Part shown: piece after piece, positions 14,497 to 21,884 of the stretch | Layout of the letters: each line of letters starts with the position of its first letter | How positions within the stretch are numbered: position 1 is the stretch's first letter | NCBI GenBank assembly: GCA_049317465.1 | Contig: JBMOIF010000037.1 | Span: 1-22,103, forward strand | DNA from: CAIQIA01 sp049317465 | GTDB lineage: Bacteria > Cyanobacteriota > Cyanobacteriia > PCC-6307 > Cyanobiaceae | Direction: 5' to 3' | DNA length: 22,103 nucleotides | Notes under the pieces: generated by a model | Databases searched by the model: none | Seen by the model: the letters and a program-made list of their open reading frames with translations, nothing else | What the model was told of the DNA's origin: nothing | Translations under genes and position numbers: made by a program

Positions 14497-15828
14497 TCAG
14501 GACCCCGGCAGAAGCCGCAGGGCCAGCCCCACCATGGCGCAGAGCGCCAGCACCGGCACGACACCTACGCGGAAGCGGATCAGGGCCACGCTCGCCGCCA
14601 CCGTGATCAGGGCGGCGACGGCATCGATGCCGCCGCCGAACCCCCGGGGCCACAGCACATGCCCGGCGAAGAACAGGGCCAGGTTGAGGATCACCCCCAC
14701 AACGGCGGCGGTGATCGCCGTCAGCGGCGCCGTGAACGACACCTCGCCGTGGGTGCGTTCGACCAGGGGGCCACCGGCCAGGATGAACACGAAGGACGGC
14801 AGGAAGGTGAACCACGTCACCACCACCGCCGCCAGGGCTCCGGCCAGGGCGGCGGCATCGGCGCCGAAGAAGGCCTTGCCGTAGCCCCCCACGAAGCCGA
14901 CGAACGCCACCACCATGATCAGCGGCCCCGGGGTGGTCTCGCCCAGGGCGAGACCGTCGATCATCTGGCTCGCCGTGAGCCAGCCGTGGTGCTGCACGGC
15001 GCCCTCGACCACGTAGGGCAGCACGGCGTAGGCGCCGCCGAAGGTGAGCAGGGCGGCCTTGCTGAAGAACAGGCCCATCTGGGGGAGGGGGTGGCCGGCG
15101 CCGAAGACCAGGGTCAGCACCCCCATGGGCAGCAGCCACAGCAGGCCACCGACGGTCAGCACCGACAGCAGCCGCCCCCAGCGGAAGCGGGTGTGTTCGG
15201 GCGGGGGTGTGGTGTCGTCGATCACGGCGGGGCCGAAGCTCTCGTCGGTGCTGCCGTGGCGGCCGCCGGCCGTGAAGGCGTCTGGGTTGAGGCGACCGCC
15301 CACTAGGCCCGCCAGGGCGGCCGCGGCGATGATCGCCGGAAACGGCACCCACCCGACGACGCTGGCCACGAACGAGGCGGCGGCAATGGCCCAGAGCCAG
15401 GGATGGCGCAGGGTGCGACCGCCGATGCGCAGGGCGGCGTGCAGCACGATCGCCGTCACCGCCGGTTTGATCCCGTAGAACAGGCCCGCCACCACGGTGG
15501 TGGTGCCGAAGCTCACGTACAGCCACGACAGGCCGATCAGGATCAGCAGCGACGGCAGCACGAACAGGGAGCCGGCGATCAGCCCCCCCCAGGTGCGGTG
15601 CATCAGCCAACCGATGTAAGTGGCCAGCTGCTGCGCTTCGGGGCCCGGCAGCACCATGCAGTAGTTGAGGGCATGCAGGAAGCGCCGTTCCGAGATCCAG
15701 CGGCGCCGCTCCACCAGCTCCTGATGCATCACGGCGATCTGGCCCGCGGGCCCGCCGAAGCTGATGAACCCGAGCCGCATCCAGAAGGCCAGGGCCTGGC
15801 GGAAGGGGATGGCGTCGGCTGCCGTCAC
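14497..15828 (-). CDS. chrA: Chromate transporter family protein, long (two-domain) ChrA type
   Basis: A 443-residue integral membrane protein built from two homologous halves of about six helices each. The first opens FWMRLGFISFGGPAGQIAVMH with WISERRFLHALNYCMVLPGPEAQQLATYIGW, and the second repeats the pattern as GLFFSKAALLTFGGAYAVLPYV with GLALGETTPGPLIMV. This is the CHR family; characterised members export chromate, though many cyanobacterial ones are untested. A loop of about 40 polar residues joins the halves. The start is GTG at 15828, supported by AGGAAG seven bases ahead (15841-15836). It is divergent from the desaturase and upstream of the thioredoxin-fold gene. Confidence 0.92.
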   Translation of the reverse strand: MTAADAIPFRQALAFWMRLGFISFGGPAGQIAVMHQELVERRRWISERRFLHALNYCMVLPGPEAQQLATYIGWLMHRTWGGLIAGSLFVLPSLLILIGLSWLYVSFGTTTVVAGLFYGIKPAVTAIVLHAALRIGGRTLRHPWLWAIAAASFVASVVGWVPFPAIIAAAALAGLVGGRLNPDAFTAGGRHGSTDESFGPAVIDDTTPPPEHTRFRWGRLLSVLTVGGLLWLLPMGVLTLVFGAGHPLPQMGLFFSKAALLTFGGAYAVLPYVVEGAVQHHGWLTASQMIDGLALGETTPGPLIMVVAFVGFVGGYGKAFFGADAAALAGALAAVVVTWFTFLPSFVFILAGGPLVERTHGEVSFTAPLTAITAAVVGVILNLALFFAGHVLWPRGFGGGIDAVAALITVAASVALIRFRVGVVPVLALCAMVGLALRLLPGS

Positions 15829-15887
15829 GGGGGAGCTTCCTGGATTCGCTGCATCATCGCCAGTCCCGGCCCCCGGTCTGGAGCACC

Positions 15888-15893
15888 TAGGCT
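15888..15893 (+). promoter_or_regulatory. Possible -10 element of the desaturase gene
   Basis: TAGGCT, close to the TATAAT/TAN3T pattern often seen in picocyanobacterial promoters, lies seven bases before the A of an ATG at 15900. A transcript from here would begin at or just before that ATG. No -35 element is evident. Confidence 0.35.
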
Positions 15894-15947
15894 GCCCCCA
15901 TGCCGGACGGGTCCGCCCTTTCTGCCTGACCCGCCGCCGCTGTTCGT

Positions 15948-17033
15948 CTGACCCTCACCTCTGCCCCGGCCGCGCCGCGCCGGGCCGACTTCCACCTCAA
16001 ACCATTCCTGACGCGGAGCGATCGAATCGCGGCCTGGCAGGTGGTCAACACCCTCGTGCCCTTCGCACTGCTCTGGGTGATCAACCTGTGGTGCCTCGAC
16101 CACCGGCCCTGGCTGCTGCCGCCGTTGCTGCTGCTCCAGGTGCTGTTTCTGGCGCGCTGCTTCTCGCTGATGCACGACTGCGGCCACGGGTCGCTCTTCC
16201 GTGGCCGCCGTGCCAACCGCTGGGTCGGGTTCGTCTTCGGCATCGTGGCCGGCATCCCCCAGCTGCCCTGGTCCCGGGGCCATGCCTTTCACCACCGGCA
16301 CAACGGCGACTGGCAGAAGTACCAGGGTCCTTCGGCCCTGATCAGCACCGAGGCCTTCGCCGGGCTCAGCCCCGGCCGCCGACGCCTCTACAGCTTGTTG
16401 CGCCATCCGCTGATGCTGTTTCCCGGCGGCTTCTTCTATCTCGTGATCAAGCCCCGGCTGGCCCTGCTGCTGGGCCTGGCCGATTGGCTGGCCGCCACGA
16501 TCCGCCGCACGCCCCACCGCAGCCGCCATTGGCACAGCCCCGCCGAAGGGCGGGATCTGGCCCTGAACAACGTCGCCGTGCTGGCGGTGTGGCTGCTGAT
16601 GGGGTGGCTGGTGGGTGTGGGGCATTTCTGGAGCCTTTACGCCCCGCTGATGACCGTTGCCGCCGCCCTCTTCATCTGTGTGTTCTTCGTGCAGCACAAC
16701 TTCCCTGATTCCTATGCCCACCGCACCGCCGGCTGGAGCCCCATGGCCGGGGTGCTGGAAGGCACCAGCGACCTTGACCTGCCGCCGCTGCTGCACTGGT
16801 TCACCGCCGACATCGGCTGCCATGCCATGCACCACCTGTGCGACGCCATTCCCAACTACCGCCTGCGGGCGGCCCATGAGCGCAACGCCGCCCTGCTGAC
16901 GGGGGTGCGGCGGCTGCGGCTGGCCGACATCCCCGGCTGCTTCCGCTACATCCTCTGGGATCCCACCGCCGGCCGTCTGGCCACCATCGCGGCTCAGCCT
17001 CCGGCCAGCCTCCAGACCAGCGGTTCGGCCTGA
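15948..17033 (+). CDS. Fatty acid (acyl-lipid) desaturase; 5' end uncertain
   Basis: A membrane-bound di-iron desaturase with three His boxes: HDCGH in SLMHDCGHGSLF, HAFHH in SRGHAFHHRHNGDW, and HAMHH in DIGCHAMHHLCD, followed by IPNYRLRAAHERN. It introduces double bonds into acyl chains of membrane lipids, probably with ferredoxin; the regiospecificity cannot be read. The first canonical in-frame start is a GTG at 16041, but conserved-looking coding sequence (ADFHLKPFLTRSDRIAAWQ) lies upstream of it. Going further, the frame has no ATG or GTG until an ATG at 15900, which is followed by a TGA after nine codons. I place the start provisionally at a CTG (15948, LTLTSAPAAP). The end overlaps the photolyase-like gene by 40 bases, tail to tail. 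Confidence 0.82.
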   Translation: MTLTSAPAAPRRADFHLKPFLTRSDRIAAWQVVNTLVPFALLWVINLWCLDHRPWLLPPLLLLQVLFLARCFSLMHDCGHGSLFRGRRANRWVGFVFGIVAGIPQLPWSRGHAFHHRHNGDWQKYQGPSALISTEAFAGLSPGRRRLYSLLRHPLMLFPGGFFYLVIKPRLALLLGLADWLAATIRRTPHRSRHWHSPAEGRDLALNNVAVLAVWLLMGWLVGVGHFWSLYAPLMTVAAALFICVFFVQHNFPDSYAHRTAGWSPMAGVLEGTSDLDLPPLLHWFTADIGCHAMHHLCDAIPNYRLRAAHERNAALLTGVRRLRLADIPGCFRYILWDPTAGRLATIAAQPPASLQTSGSA

Positions 17034-18232
17034 CGCCAGTAGCGCGAAAAGCGGCGCAGGTCGGGAGCCGTGGGGCCGCTGTCGGGCAGATCAACGAAGG
17101 CCTCGGGTTCCAGCGCCTGCACCGGCAGTGTCTGCGCCAGTTCGCGACCGATGGCCTCGACCCGCCCATCCACCGCCCGGCTGGTGACGATGCCGTCGGC
17201 CCCGGCCGCCGCCGCCGCCGCCAGCAGGGTGGGCACCTCCTCCCCCTCCAGCACGGTCACCGGCAGCTCCGCCAGGCAGTCGCGCAGGAACCGCCGACGC
17301 CCTTCCGCCAAGGGCACCCCTCCGCCCGTGCCAGGAGGATCGGTGCTGGCCACGAACACCGCCGCAGCTCCGGGGTGGGCCCTGAGGGCCGGGTTGGCGG
17401 GGCCCAGGGCCTCGGCATGCACCCAGAGCAGCGGTCGCTGGGGGGGGCGGTCCGGGGTGTCCCCGGCGCGGGTGGTGCGATCGGTGTCCAGCGAGGGCCC
17501 CCGGGTAGCGGGGGGCCGAAAGAGGCGTTCCTGCAGCTGCTCGTAGCTGGCCTCGAAGGGGCAGCCGCGGTGGTTGAGCGGGCAGCCGCCGCAATGGCGG
17601 CCAGCGCCGTAGCGCTCGAGGTTGCCGCGGTTGAAGATGTAGGGCTTGTGGCTGAAGCTGCTGGCCACCCACTGCCAGCTCAGGTTGTTGCTGGCCGGAT
17701 CGCCATCGAGCAGGTGCTGCAGAAACCAGCGCGCCCCTGCCTGCCAGCGCACCCGTCGCCAGTGCACCAAGTAGCCCGCCAGCCACATCCGCGCGTGGTT
17801 GTGCAGCCAGCCCGTCTGCAGCAGCTCGCCGGCGAAGGCATCGATGCAGGCCAGGCCCGTGGCGGCAGCCCCCACGTCGGCCGGCAGTGCCGGCGCGTAG
17901 GACTCCGGGTCGTGGCCGGTCTTGAGGAGCTCACGGTCGTGCCAGATGCCCTCGCCCAGCTGCCGCCCCAGCCGCTGCCAGTAGTCGCGCCAGCCCAGTT
18001 CGGCGATCAGCCGCTCACCGGCCCGCCGCCGCTGCGCGGTGGTCTCGAGCGGCCCCAGGCGTGCGAACACCGCATCGCGCACCTCGGCCAGCGTGAGCAC
18101 CCCATGGCGGATGTAGGGCGACAGCCGCGTCACCGCCCCGTCGAGGTGGTTGCGGCTGCTGCCGTAGCGGGCCGGATCGATGGCCTCCAGCCGTTGCTCC
18201 GCGGCCTGGCGCCCCCCCGGCCAGGCGCTCAT
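16994..18232 (-). CDS. Photolyase/cryptochrome-like FAD protein with permuted domain order
   Basis: A 412-residue protein. Residues about 20-210 are the photolyase FAD-binding domain: TRLSPYIRHGVL (35-46), IAELGWRDYW (76-85), TGWLHNHARMWLAGYL (140-155) and DGDPASNNLSWQWVASSF (176-193). A Cys cluster follows (Cys214, Cys217, Cys224), then a Pro/Arg-rich linker. Residues about 267-400 resemble the photolyase alpha/beta domain that normally comes first: PLLWVHAEALGPANPAL, RRRFLRDCLAELPVTVLEG, and a final APDLRRFSRYWRQAEP. DNA repair, light sensing or another flavin role are all possible. The ATG at 18232 overlaps the ureD stop (ATGA), so it is coupled to ureD. Confidence 0.82.
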   Translation of the reverse strand: MSAWPGGRQAAEQRLEAIDPARYGSSRNHLDGAVTRLSPYIRHGVLTLAEVRDAVFARLGPLETTAQRRRAGERLIAELGWRDYWQRLGRQLGEGIWHDRELLKTGHDPESYAPALPADVGAAATGLACIDAFAGELLQTGWLHNHARMWLAGYLVHWRRVRWQAGARWFLQHLLDGDPASNNLSWQWVASSFSHKPYIFNRGNLERYGAGRHCGGCPLNHRGCPFEASYEQLQERLFRPPATRGPSLDTDRTTRAGDTPDRPPQRPLLWVHAEALGPANPALRAHPGAAAVFVASTDPPGTGGGVPLAEGRRRFLRDCLAELPVTVLEGEEVPTLLAAAAAAGADGIVTSRAVDGRVEAIGRELAQTLPVQALEPEAFVDLPDSGPTAPDLRRFSRYWRQAEPLVWRLAGG

Positions 18233-19095
18233 GGCTCCTCCTGCAGCGGCCACTCCCGCAGGGGCTCGGGCGCCGCCAGCCCCCGCAGCCGCCGCGACTG
18301 CGCCCAAAGGCGTCGGAACCAGCGACGGGCCTCCTGGCTGGAGGGGCCGCGGTAGCGGGCAATCAGGCCCTGTTCCAGCGCCCCCACAGCGCCCTGCCCC
18401 TGGAGGCGGCCGGCGTCGCGGCGGCCCTCGTCCAGCACCGCCTGCAGGTCCGTCGCCGGCAGCGGGGCCGGAGCCGCCCACACCAGGCTCGCGAACACCG
18501 GTTGTCCCGCCAGGCCGTGCTCGTCGTCGAGGCTGTCGCCATCGATCTGCAGCCGTTCCACCAGTTCCAGCCGCTCGCCCCGGCGCAGCTCGAGCCGGTT
18601 GCGCCAGCAGCCGTCGCCCAGGGTTTCGCCCCGGGCCGTGCGGCCCAGCCGCACCACATCGATGCCGAGCCACGAGGCATCGGCCGCCAGCTGCAGCCGC
18701 TGCACCTGCTCGAACAGCCCCCCGGCGAAGACGACGGTCTCCTGGGGCAGCCATTCCAGGTCGGCGCCGGGCCCCAGCTCAACCTCCAGGGTCAGCTGCG
18801 CCCAGCGCCCGTCCGGCTGCAGCCGCGAGCGGCCGCGGCTGCCGTACACCTTCTGGGCCGCCACCGAGGTCAGCAGCGCCCGGCTGCCGGCGTCGAGTTC
18901 CGCCGAGATCGCCAGCCCATCGCCCCCCACCAGCCCGCCGGCGGTGTGCAGCACGGGGAGGCGGCAGCGGCCGTCGACCCCGGGCTGGCACCGCTGCAGC
19001 CGCAGCGGTGCCGTGGCGCCCCCCTGCAGGGTCGTGGCGCCGCTGGCCCCGTCGCGACGGAACCGCAGCCGTGCCGTGGCGCACCAGCCGTCCAT
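18229..19095 (-). CDS. ureD: Urease accessory protein UreD
   Basis: The 288-residue product has UreD/UreH signatures: LPVLHTAGGLVGGDGLAISAELDAGSR, LLTSVAAQKVYGSRG, LEWLPQETVVFAGG, and a late GQPVFASLVWAAP. UreD binds apo-urease and with UreF and UreG forms the nickel-insertion complex. The ATG at 19095 (MDGWCATARLRF) fits the family N-terminus. It is divergent from ureE with almost no space between, so the promoters of the two must lie within each other's coding sequence or upstream transcripts. It is more than 4 kb from ureABC and is instead coupled to the photolyase-like gene by a 4-base overlap. Confidence 0.94.
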   Translation of the reverse strand: MDGWCATARLRFRRDGASGATTLQGGATAPLRLQRCQPGVDGRCRLPVLHTAGGLVGGDGLAISAELDAGSRALLTSVAAQKVYGSRGRSRLQPDGRWAQLTLEVELGPGADLEWLPQETVVFAGGLFEQVQRLQLAADASWLGIDVVRLGRTARGETLGDGCWRNRLELRRGERLELVERLQIDGDSLDDEHGLAGQPVFASLVWAAPAPLPATDLQAVLDEGRRDAGRLQGQGAVGALEQGLIARYRGPSSQEARRWFRRLWAQSRRLRGLAAPEPLREWPLQEEP

Positions 19096-19131
19096 GGCCC
19101 CATGCTGCAGCAGCGCGCCATCGTGGACCGC

Positions 19132-19605
19132 ATGGATGATCCCCAGCCCCTGCTGCTGAGCCACCGGCGACCGGCCTCGGCCGATGCGGTTCTGCCTGAG
19201 CTGGCCCTCACCGCGGCCGAACGGCGCCAGCTGCGGGGCCGTCGCCACACCCGCTGCGGTCGGCCGTTGCTGTTGCAGCTGCCCCGCGGCAAGGCCCTGC
19301 GGCCCGGCGATGGGCTTGCCGCCATCGCCGAGGGCCCGCCGCTGGTGCGGGTGGTGGCCGCCGAGGAGGAGCTGCTGCGGCTGCAGTCCGACGACCCCTT
19401 GGCCCTGCTGCAGGCGGCCTACCACCTGGGCAACCGCCATGTGGCCCTGCAGATCCTCCCCGGCGAACTGCGGCTGCTGGCCGATCCGGTGCTCGAGCGG
19501 TTGCTGCGGGACCGGGGCCTGGCCCCCGATGCGCTGCGGGCGCCGTTCGACCCCGAGGTCGGTGCCTACGACGATCCCGGCGCCGCCCACCACCATGACC
19601 ACTGA
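19132..19605 (+). CDS. ureE: Urease accessory protein UreE (nickel carrier)
   Basis: The 157-residue product delivers nickel to the UreDFG-urease complex. The N-terminal domain holds LTAAERRQLRGRRHTRCGRPL and LLLQLPRGKALRPGD; the metallochaperone domain holds LLQAAYHLGNRHVALQI with the conserved nickel-binding His of GNRH, and DPVLERLLRDRGL. The tail ends in a short His-rich segment (HHHDH), much shorter than in Klebsiella. The ATG at 19132 (MDDPQPLLL) gives a usual length; an in-frame ATG at 19102 (MLQQRAIVDR) is the alternative and would lie only 6 bases from the ureD start. Neither has a clear Shine-Dalgarno. It overlaps ureF by 11 bases. Confidence 0.92.
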   Translation: MDDPQPLLLSHRRPASADAVLPELALTAAERRQLRGRRHTRCGRPLLLQLPRGKALRPGDGLAAIAEGPPLVRVVAAEEELLRLQSDDPLALLQAAYHLGNRHVALQILPGELRLLADPVLERLLRDRGLAPDALRAPFDPEVGAYDDPGAAHHHDH

Positions 19606-20290
19606 CTTGCGGGGCCTTGAACGCCTGCGCCTGCTGCAGCTGGCCAGCCCGGCCCTGCCCGTGGGGGCGTTCTCGTATTCCGAAGGGCTGGAGGTGCTGA
19701 TCCAGGGCGGTCGCCTGCGGGGGGCCGACGACCTGGAGGCCTGGCTGCGGGCCGAGCTGCGCCGCGGCCTGCTGCCCCTGGAGGGGGCGGCCCTGCGGCC
19801 GCTGGCCGCGGCCCTCGACTGCTGGCGGCAACAACCGGGTCCGGAGGCGGAACGGGCGGTGCGCGATCTCGACGACTGGTTGCTGCTGCAGCGGGAGGCG
19901 TCGGAGCTGCGGGCCCAGCAGCGCCAGATGGGCCGCTCACTGCTGCAGCTGCTGGCCGGCCTCGGCTGGCCCCTGCCCGGTGGGGCCCTCGACCTGGCCT
20001 GGCCCGCCGCCTGGGCGTGGGCCGGCCTCTGCGGGCAGCTGACGCCCCTCGCCAGCCTTGAGGGTTACCTGTCTTGCTGGCTGGCCAATCAGCTCAGTGC
20101 CGCCGTGCGCCTGCTGCCCCTGGGCCCCAGCGAGGCCCAGCGGCTGCAGTGGCAGCTGGCACCGCTGCTGGCCGAGCGGGCCGAGGAGCTGCTGGCGGCC
20201 GATCCCCAGGACCTGTGGAGCGGAGGCATCGGTGCCGGTCTGGCCCAGCTGGGCCATGGCGGCCTCTACTCGCGCCTGTTCCGCAGCTGA
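19595..20290 (+). CDS. ureF: Urease accessory protein UreF
   Basis: A 231-residue all-helical protein with the family opening LLQLASPALPVGAFSYSEGLE, the LRRGLLPLEGAAL segment, and a C-terminal DLWSGGIGAGLAQLGHGGLYSRLFRS that fits the conserved tail needed for UreD/UreG contact. UreF links UreD to the GTPase UreG in urease maturation. The ATG at 19595 lies inside the last codons of ureE (11-base overlap), so translation is coupled. The stop is 4 bases from the stop of the opposing TauE/SafE gene. Confidence 0.95.
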   Translation: MTTDLRGLERLRLLQLASPALPVGAFSYSEGLEVLIQGGRLRGADDLEAWLRAELRRGLLPLEGAALRPLAAALDCWRQQPGPEAERAVRDLDDWLLLQREASELRAQQRQMGRSLLQLLAGLGWPLPGGALDLAWPAAWAWAGLCGQLTPLASLEGYLSCWLANQLSAAVRLLPLGPSEAQRLQWQLAPLLAERAEELLAADPQDLWSGGIGAGLAQLGHGGLYSRLFRS

Positions 20291-20294
20291 CGCC

Positions 20295-21110
20295 TCAGGC
20301 CAGATGCAGGGCAGGCAGCAGCCGGGCCAGGCCGCCGGGTTGCAGGCCCAGGCGCCAGCTGAAGCCCACCACCTCGAGTCCCACCACCAGCACCAGGCTG
20401 CGGAAGATCCACTGGGTGGCCTGGGGGCCGAGGGCCAGCTGGGCCGCGATCCAGGCGCCGGCCATGCTCGAGAGCGCCAGGGGGAGGGCCCAGAGCCAGT
20501 CGACCGAGCCCCGCAGGCCGAACACGGCCAGGGCCACGAGGCTTGAACTCAGCCGCACGAAACACTTGAGGATGTTGGCGGTCTTCAGGGGCAGCCGGCC
20601 CGCCAGCACCAGCACCAGCAGGGTCATCACCCCCGACCCCAGCGAGATGAAACCGGCCCACAGGCCGGTGAGAGCCATCAGCAGGTGGAACACCGGTCCC
20701 AGCCGCAGGGTCTCCAGGTCCACCGACCGGTCTTCCAGAAGCCGGCCGGGCTGGGTGATGAGCGTGGCCAGCACGAACAGCAGGGACACCGCCACCGCCA
20801 GGGTGATCCAGGTGTCACTGACGGCGGTGGCGGCCAGGGAGCCCACGCTGGCGCCCAGCACCATCGGTGCCGTGGCCCGCAGGGTGAGACCCCAGGGAAT
20901 GGCGCCGGCCTGCTGGAAACGCCAGGTGGCGGTGGCCAGCCCGGCCACGGCCGCCAGCCGGTTGGTGCCGTTGGCTACCGCCGGTTCGAGGCCCATGGCG
21001 ATCATGCCGGGCAGGGTCACGGTGGCGCCGCTGGCGGCGATGGTGTTGATGAAGCCGCCCGCGAGGCCGCAACCGATCAGCAGCAGCAGGATCCAGGGGT
21101 CGATGGGGAC
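20295..21110 (-). CDS. TauE/SafE (TSUP) family membrane permease; start codon uncertain
   Basis: A polytopic membrane protein of about 240-272 residues with TSUP signatures: GGFINTIAASGATVTLPGM near the N-terminus, EPAVANGTNRLAAVAG, and in the second half FISLGSGVMTLLVLVLAG. The family moves small anions such as sulfite or sulfonates; the substrate here is unknown. The first canonical start is GTG at 21020, but that would remove the first helix and the FINT motif. The frame stays open to a TAG at 21134 with no ATG or GTG, so the beginning is placed provisionally at GTC 21110 (codons reading VPIDPWILLLLIG). It lies on the strand opposite to ureF and ureG, between them. Confidence 0.8.
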   Translation of the reverse strand, partial: VPIDPWILLLLIGCGLAGGFINTIAASGATVTLPGMIAMGLEPAVANGTNRLAAVAGLATATWRFQQAGAIPWGLTLRATAPMVLGASVGSLAATAVSDTWITLAVAVSLLFVLATLITQPGRLLEDRSVDLETLRLGPVFHLLMALTGLWAGFISLGSGVMTLLVLVLAGRLPLKTANILKCFVRLSSSLVALAVFGLRGSVDWLWALPLALSSMAGAWIAAQLALGPQATQWIFRSLVLVVGLEVVGFSWRLGLQPGGLARLLPALHLA

Positions 21111-21132
21111 CGCACGGCGGAGACTCCCACGC

Positions 21133-21138
21133 TAGACA
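21133..21138 (+). promoter_or_regulatory. Possible -10 element for ureG
   Basis: TAGACA lies 28 bases before the ureG ATG, with a good ribosome-binding site (AGGGGAG, 21156-21162) between. The opposite strand of the same stretch reads TCTAGCGT and could serve the TauE gene. No NtcA box is nearby. The call rests on position and sequence resemblance only. Confidence 0.3.
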
Positions 21139-21166
21139 GTGACAGCCGTCCCACCAGGGGAGCAGC

Positions 21167-21769
21167 ATGAGCCGACTGCGGGTGGGGGTGGCCGGGCCGG
21201 TGGGGTCGGGCAAGACGGCCCTGGTGGAGGTGCTCTGCCGCCGGCTGCGGGACCGCCTGGACCTGGCCGTCGTCACCAACGACATCTACACCCAGGAAGA
21301 CGCCCAGTTCCTCACCCGCGTCGGGGCCCTCCCCCCCGACCGCATCCGCGGGGTCGAGACCGGCGGCTGCCCGCATACGGCCATCCGGGAGGACTGCTCG
21401 ATCAACCGGGCGGCGGTGGAGGATCTCGAGAGCCGCTTCCCTGCGCTCGACCTGGTGTTCGTCGAGAGCGGCGGCGACAACCTGGCCGCCAGCTTCAGTC
21501 CCGAGCTGGTGGACCTCTGCATTTATGTGATCGATGTCGCCGCCGGCGACAAGATCCCGCGCAAGGGGGGGCCGGGCATCACCCGCTCCGATCTGCTGGT
21601 GATCAACAAGATCGACCTCGCGCCGCTGGTGGGCGCCAGCCTGGAGGTGATGGAGCGCGACACCCGGCGGCAGCGGGGCGAGCGCCCCTGGTGCTTCACC
21701 GATCTGCGCGCCGGCACCGGCCTGGCCACGGTCGAGCGGTTCCTGCTCGAGCAGCTCCCCCCCGCCTGA
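21167..21769 (+). CDS. ureG: Urease accessory GTPase UreG
   Basis: The 200-residue SIMIBI GTPase powers nickel insertion into urease. It has the P-loop GPVGSGKT (residues 10-17), VVTNDIYTQEDAQFL, the metal-binding Cys68-Pro-His70 of ETGGCPHTAIRED, the ESGGDNLAASFSPEL switch region, and NKID (147-150) for guanine specificity. The ATG at 21167 is preceded by a clear AGGGGAG Shine-Dalgarno. It is on the same strand as ureEF but separated from them by the opposing TauE/SafE gene, so it needs its own promoter. urtA follows 115 bases on. Confidence 0.97.
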   Translation: MSRLRVGVAGPVGSGKTALVEVLCRRLRDRLDLAVVTNDIYTQEDAQFLTRVGALPPDRIRGVETGGCPHTAIREDCSINRAAVEDLESRFPALDLVFVESGGDNLAASFSPELVDLCIYVIDVAAGDKIPRKGGPGITRSDLLVINKIDLAPLVGASLEVMERDTRRQRGERPWCFTDLRAGTGLATVERFLLEQLPPA

Positions 21770-21800
21770 TCCCGAAGTCGGTCCTCACCCTCGGTCGAAG

Positions 21801-21842
21801 GTCGCCGTTGCTACAGGCTGGGGTCCCGTTCCCCCATACCTT
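21801..21842 (+). promoter_or_regulatory. NtcA-activated promoter of urtA (NtcA box plus -10)
   Basis: GTC-N8-TAC at 21801-21814 is one base from the GTA-N8-TAC consensus. After exactly 22 bases comes TACCTT (21837-21842), a match to TAN3T. This is the architecture of class II NtcA-activated promoters. Transcription would start near 21849, giving a leader of about 35 bases before the urtA ATG at 21885. Nitrogen-limited activation of urea uptake fits what is known for the urt genes. Confidence 0.72.
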
Positions 21843-21884
21843 CCCGGTGTCCGCTATCAGCGGCCGACACCCTGCAGCTTCCCC

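Noticed and set aside
21822..21839. A second GT...TAC pair before urtA as an NtcA box
   Set aside because: The spacing between half-sites is 11 or 6 bases rather than 8, and it overlaps the -10 element of the better-placed box.
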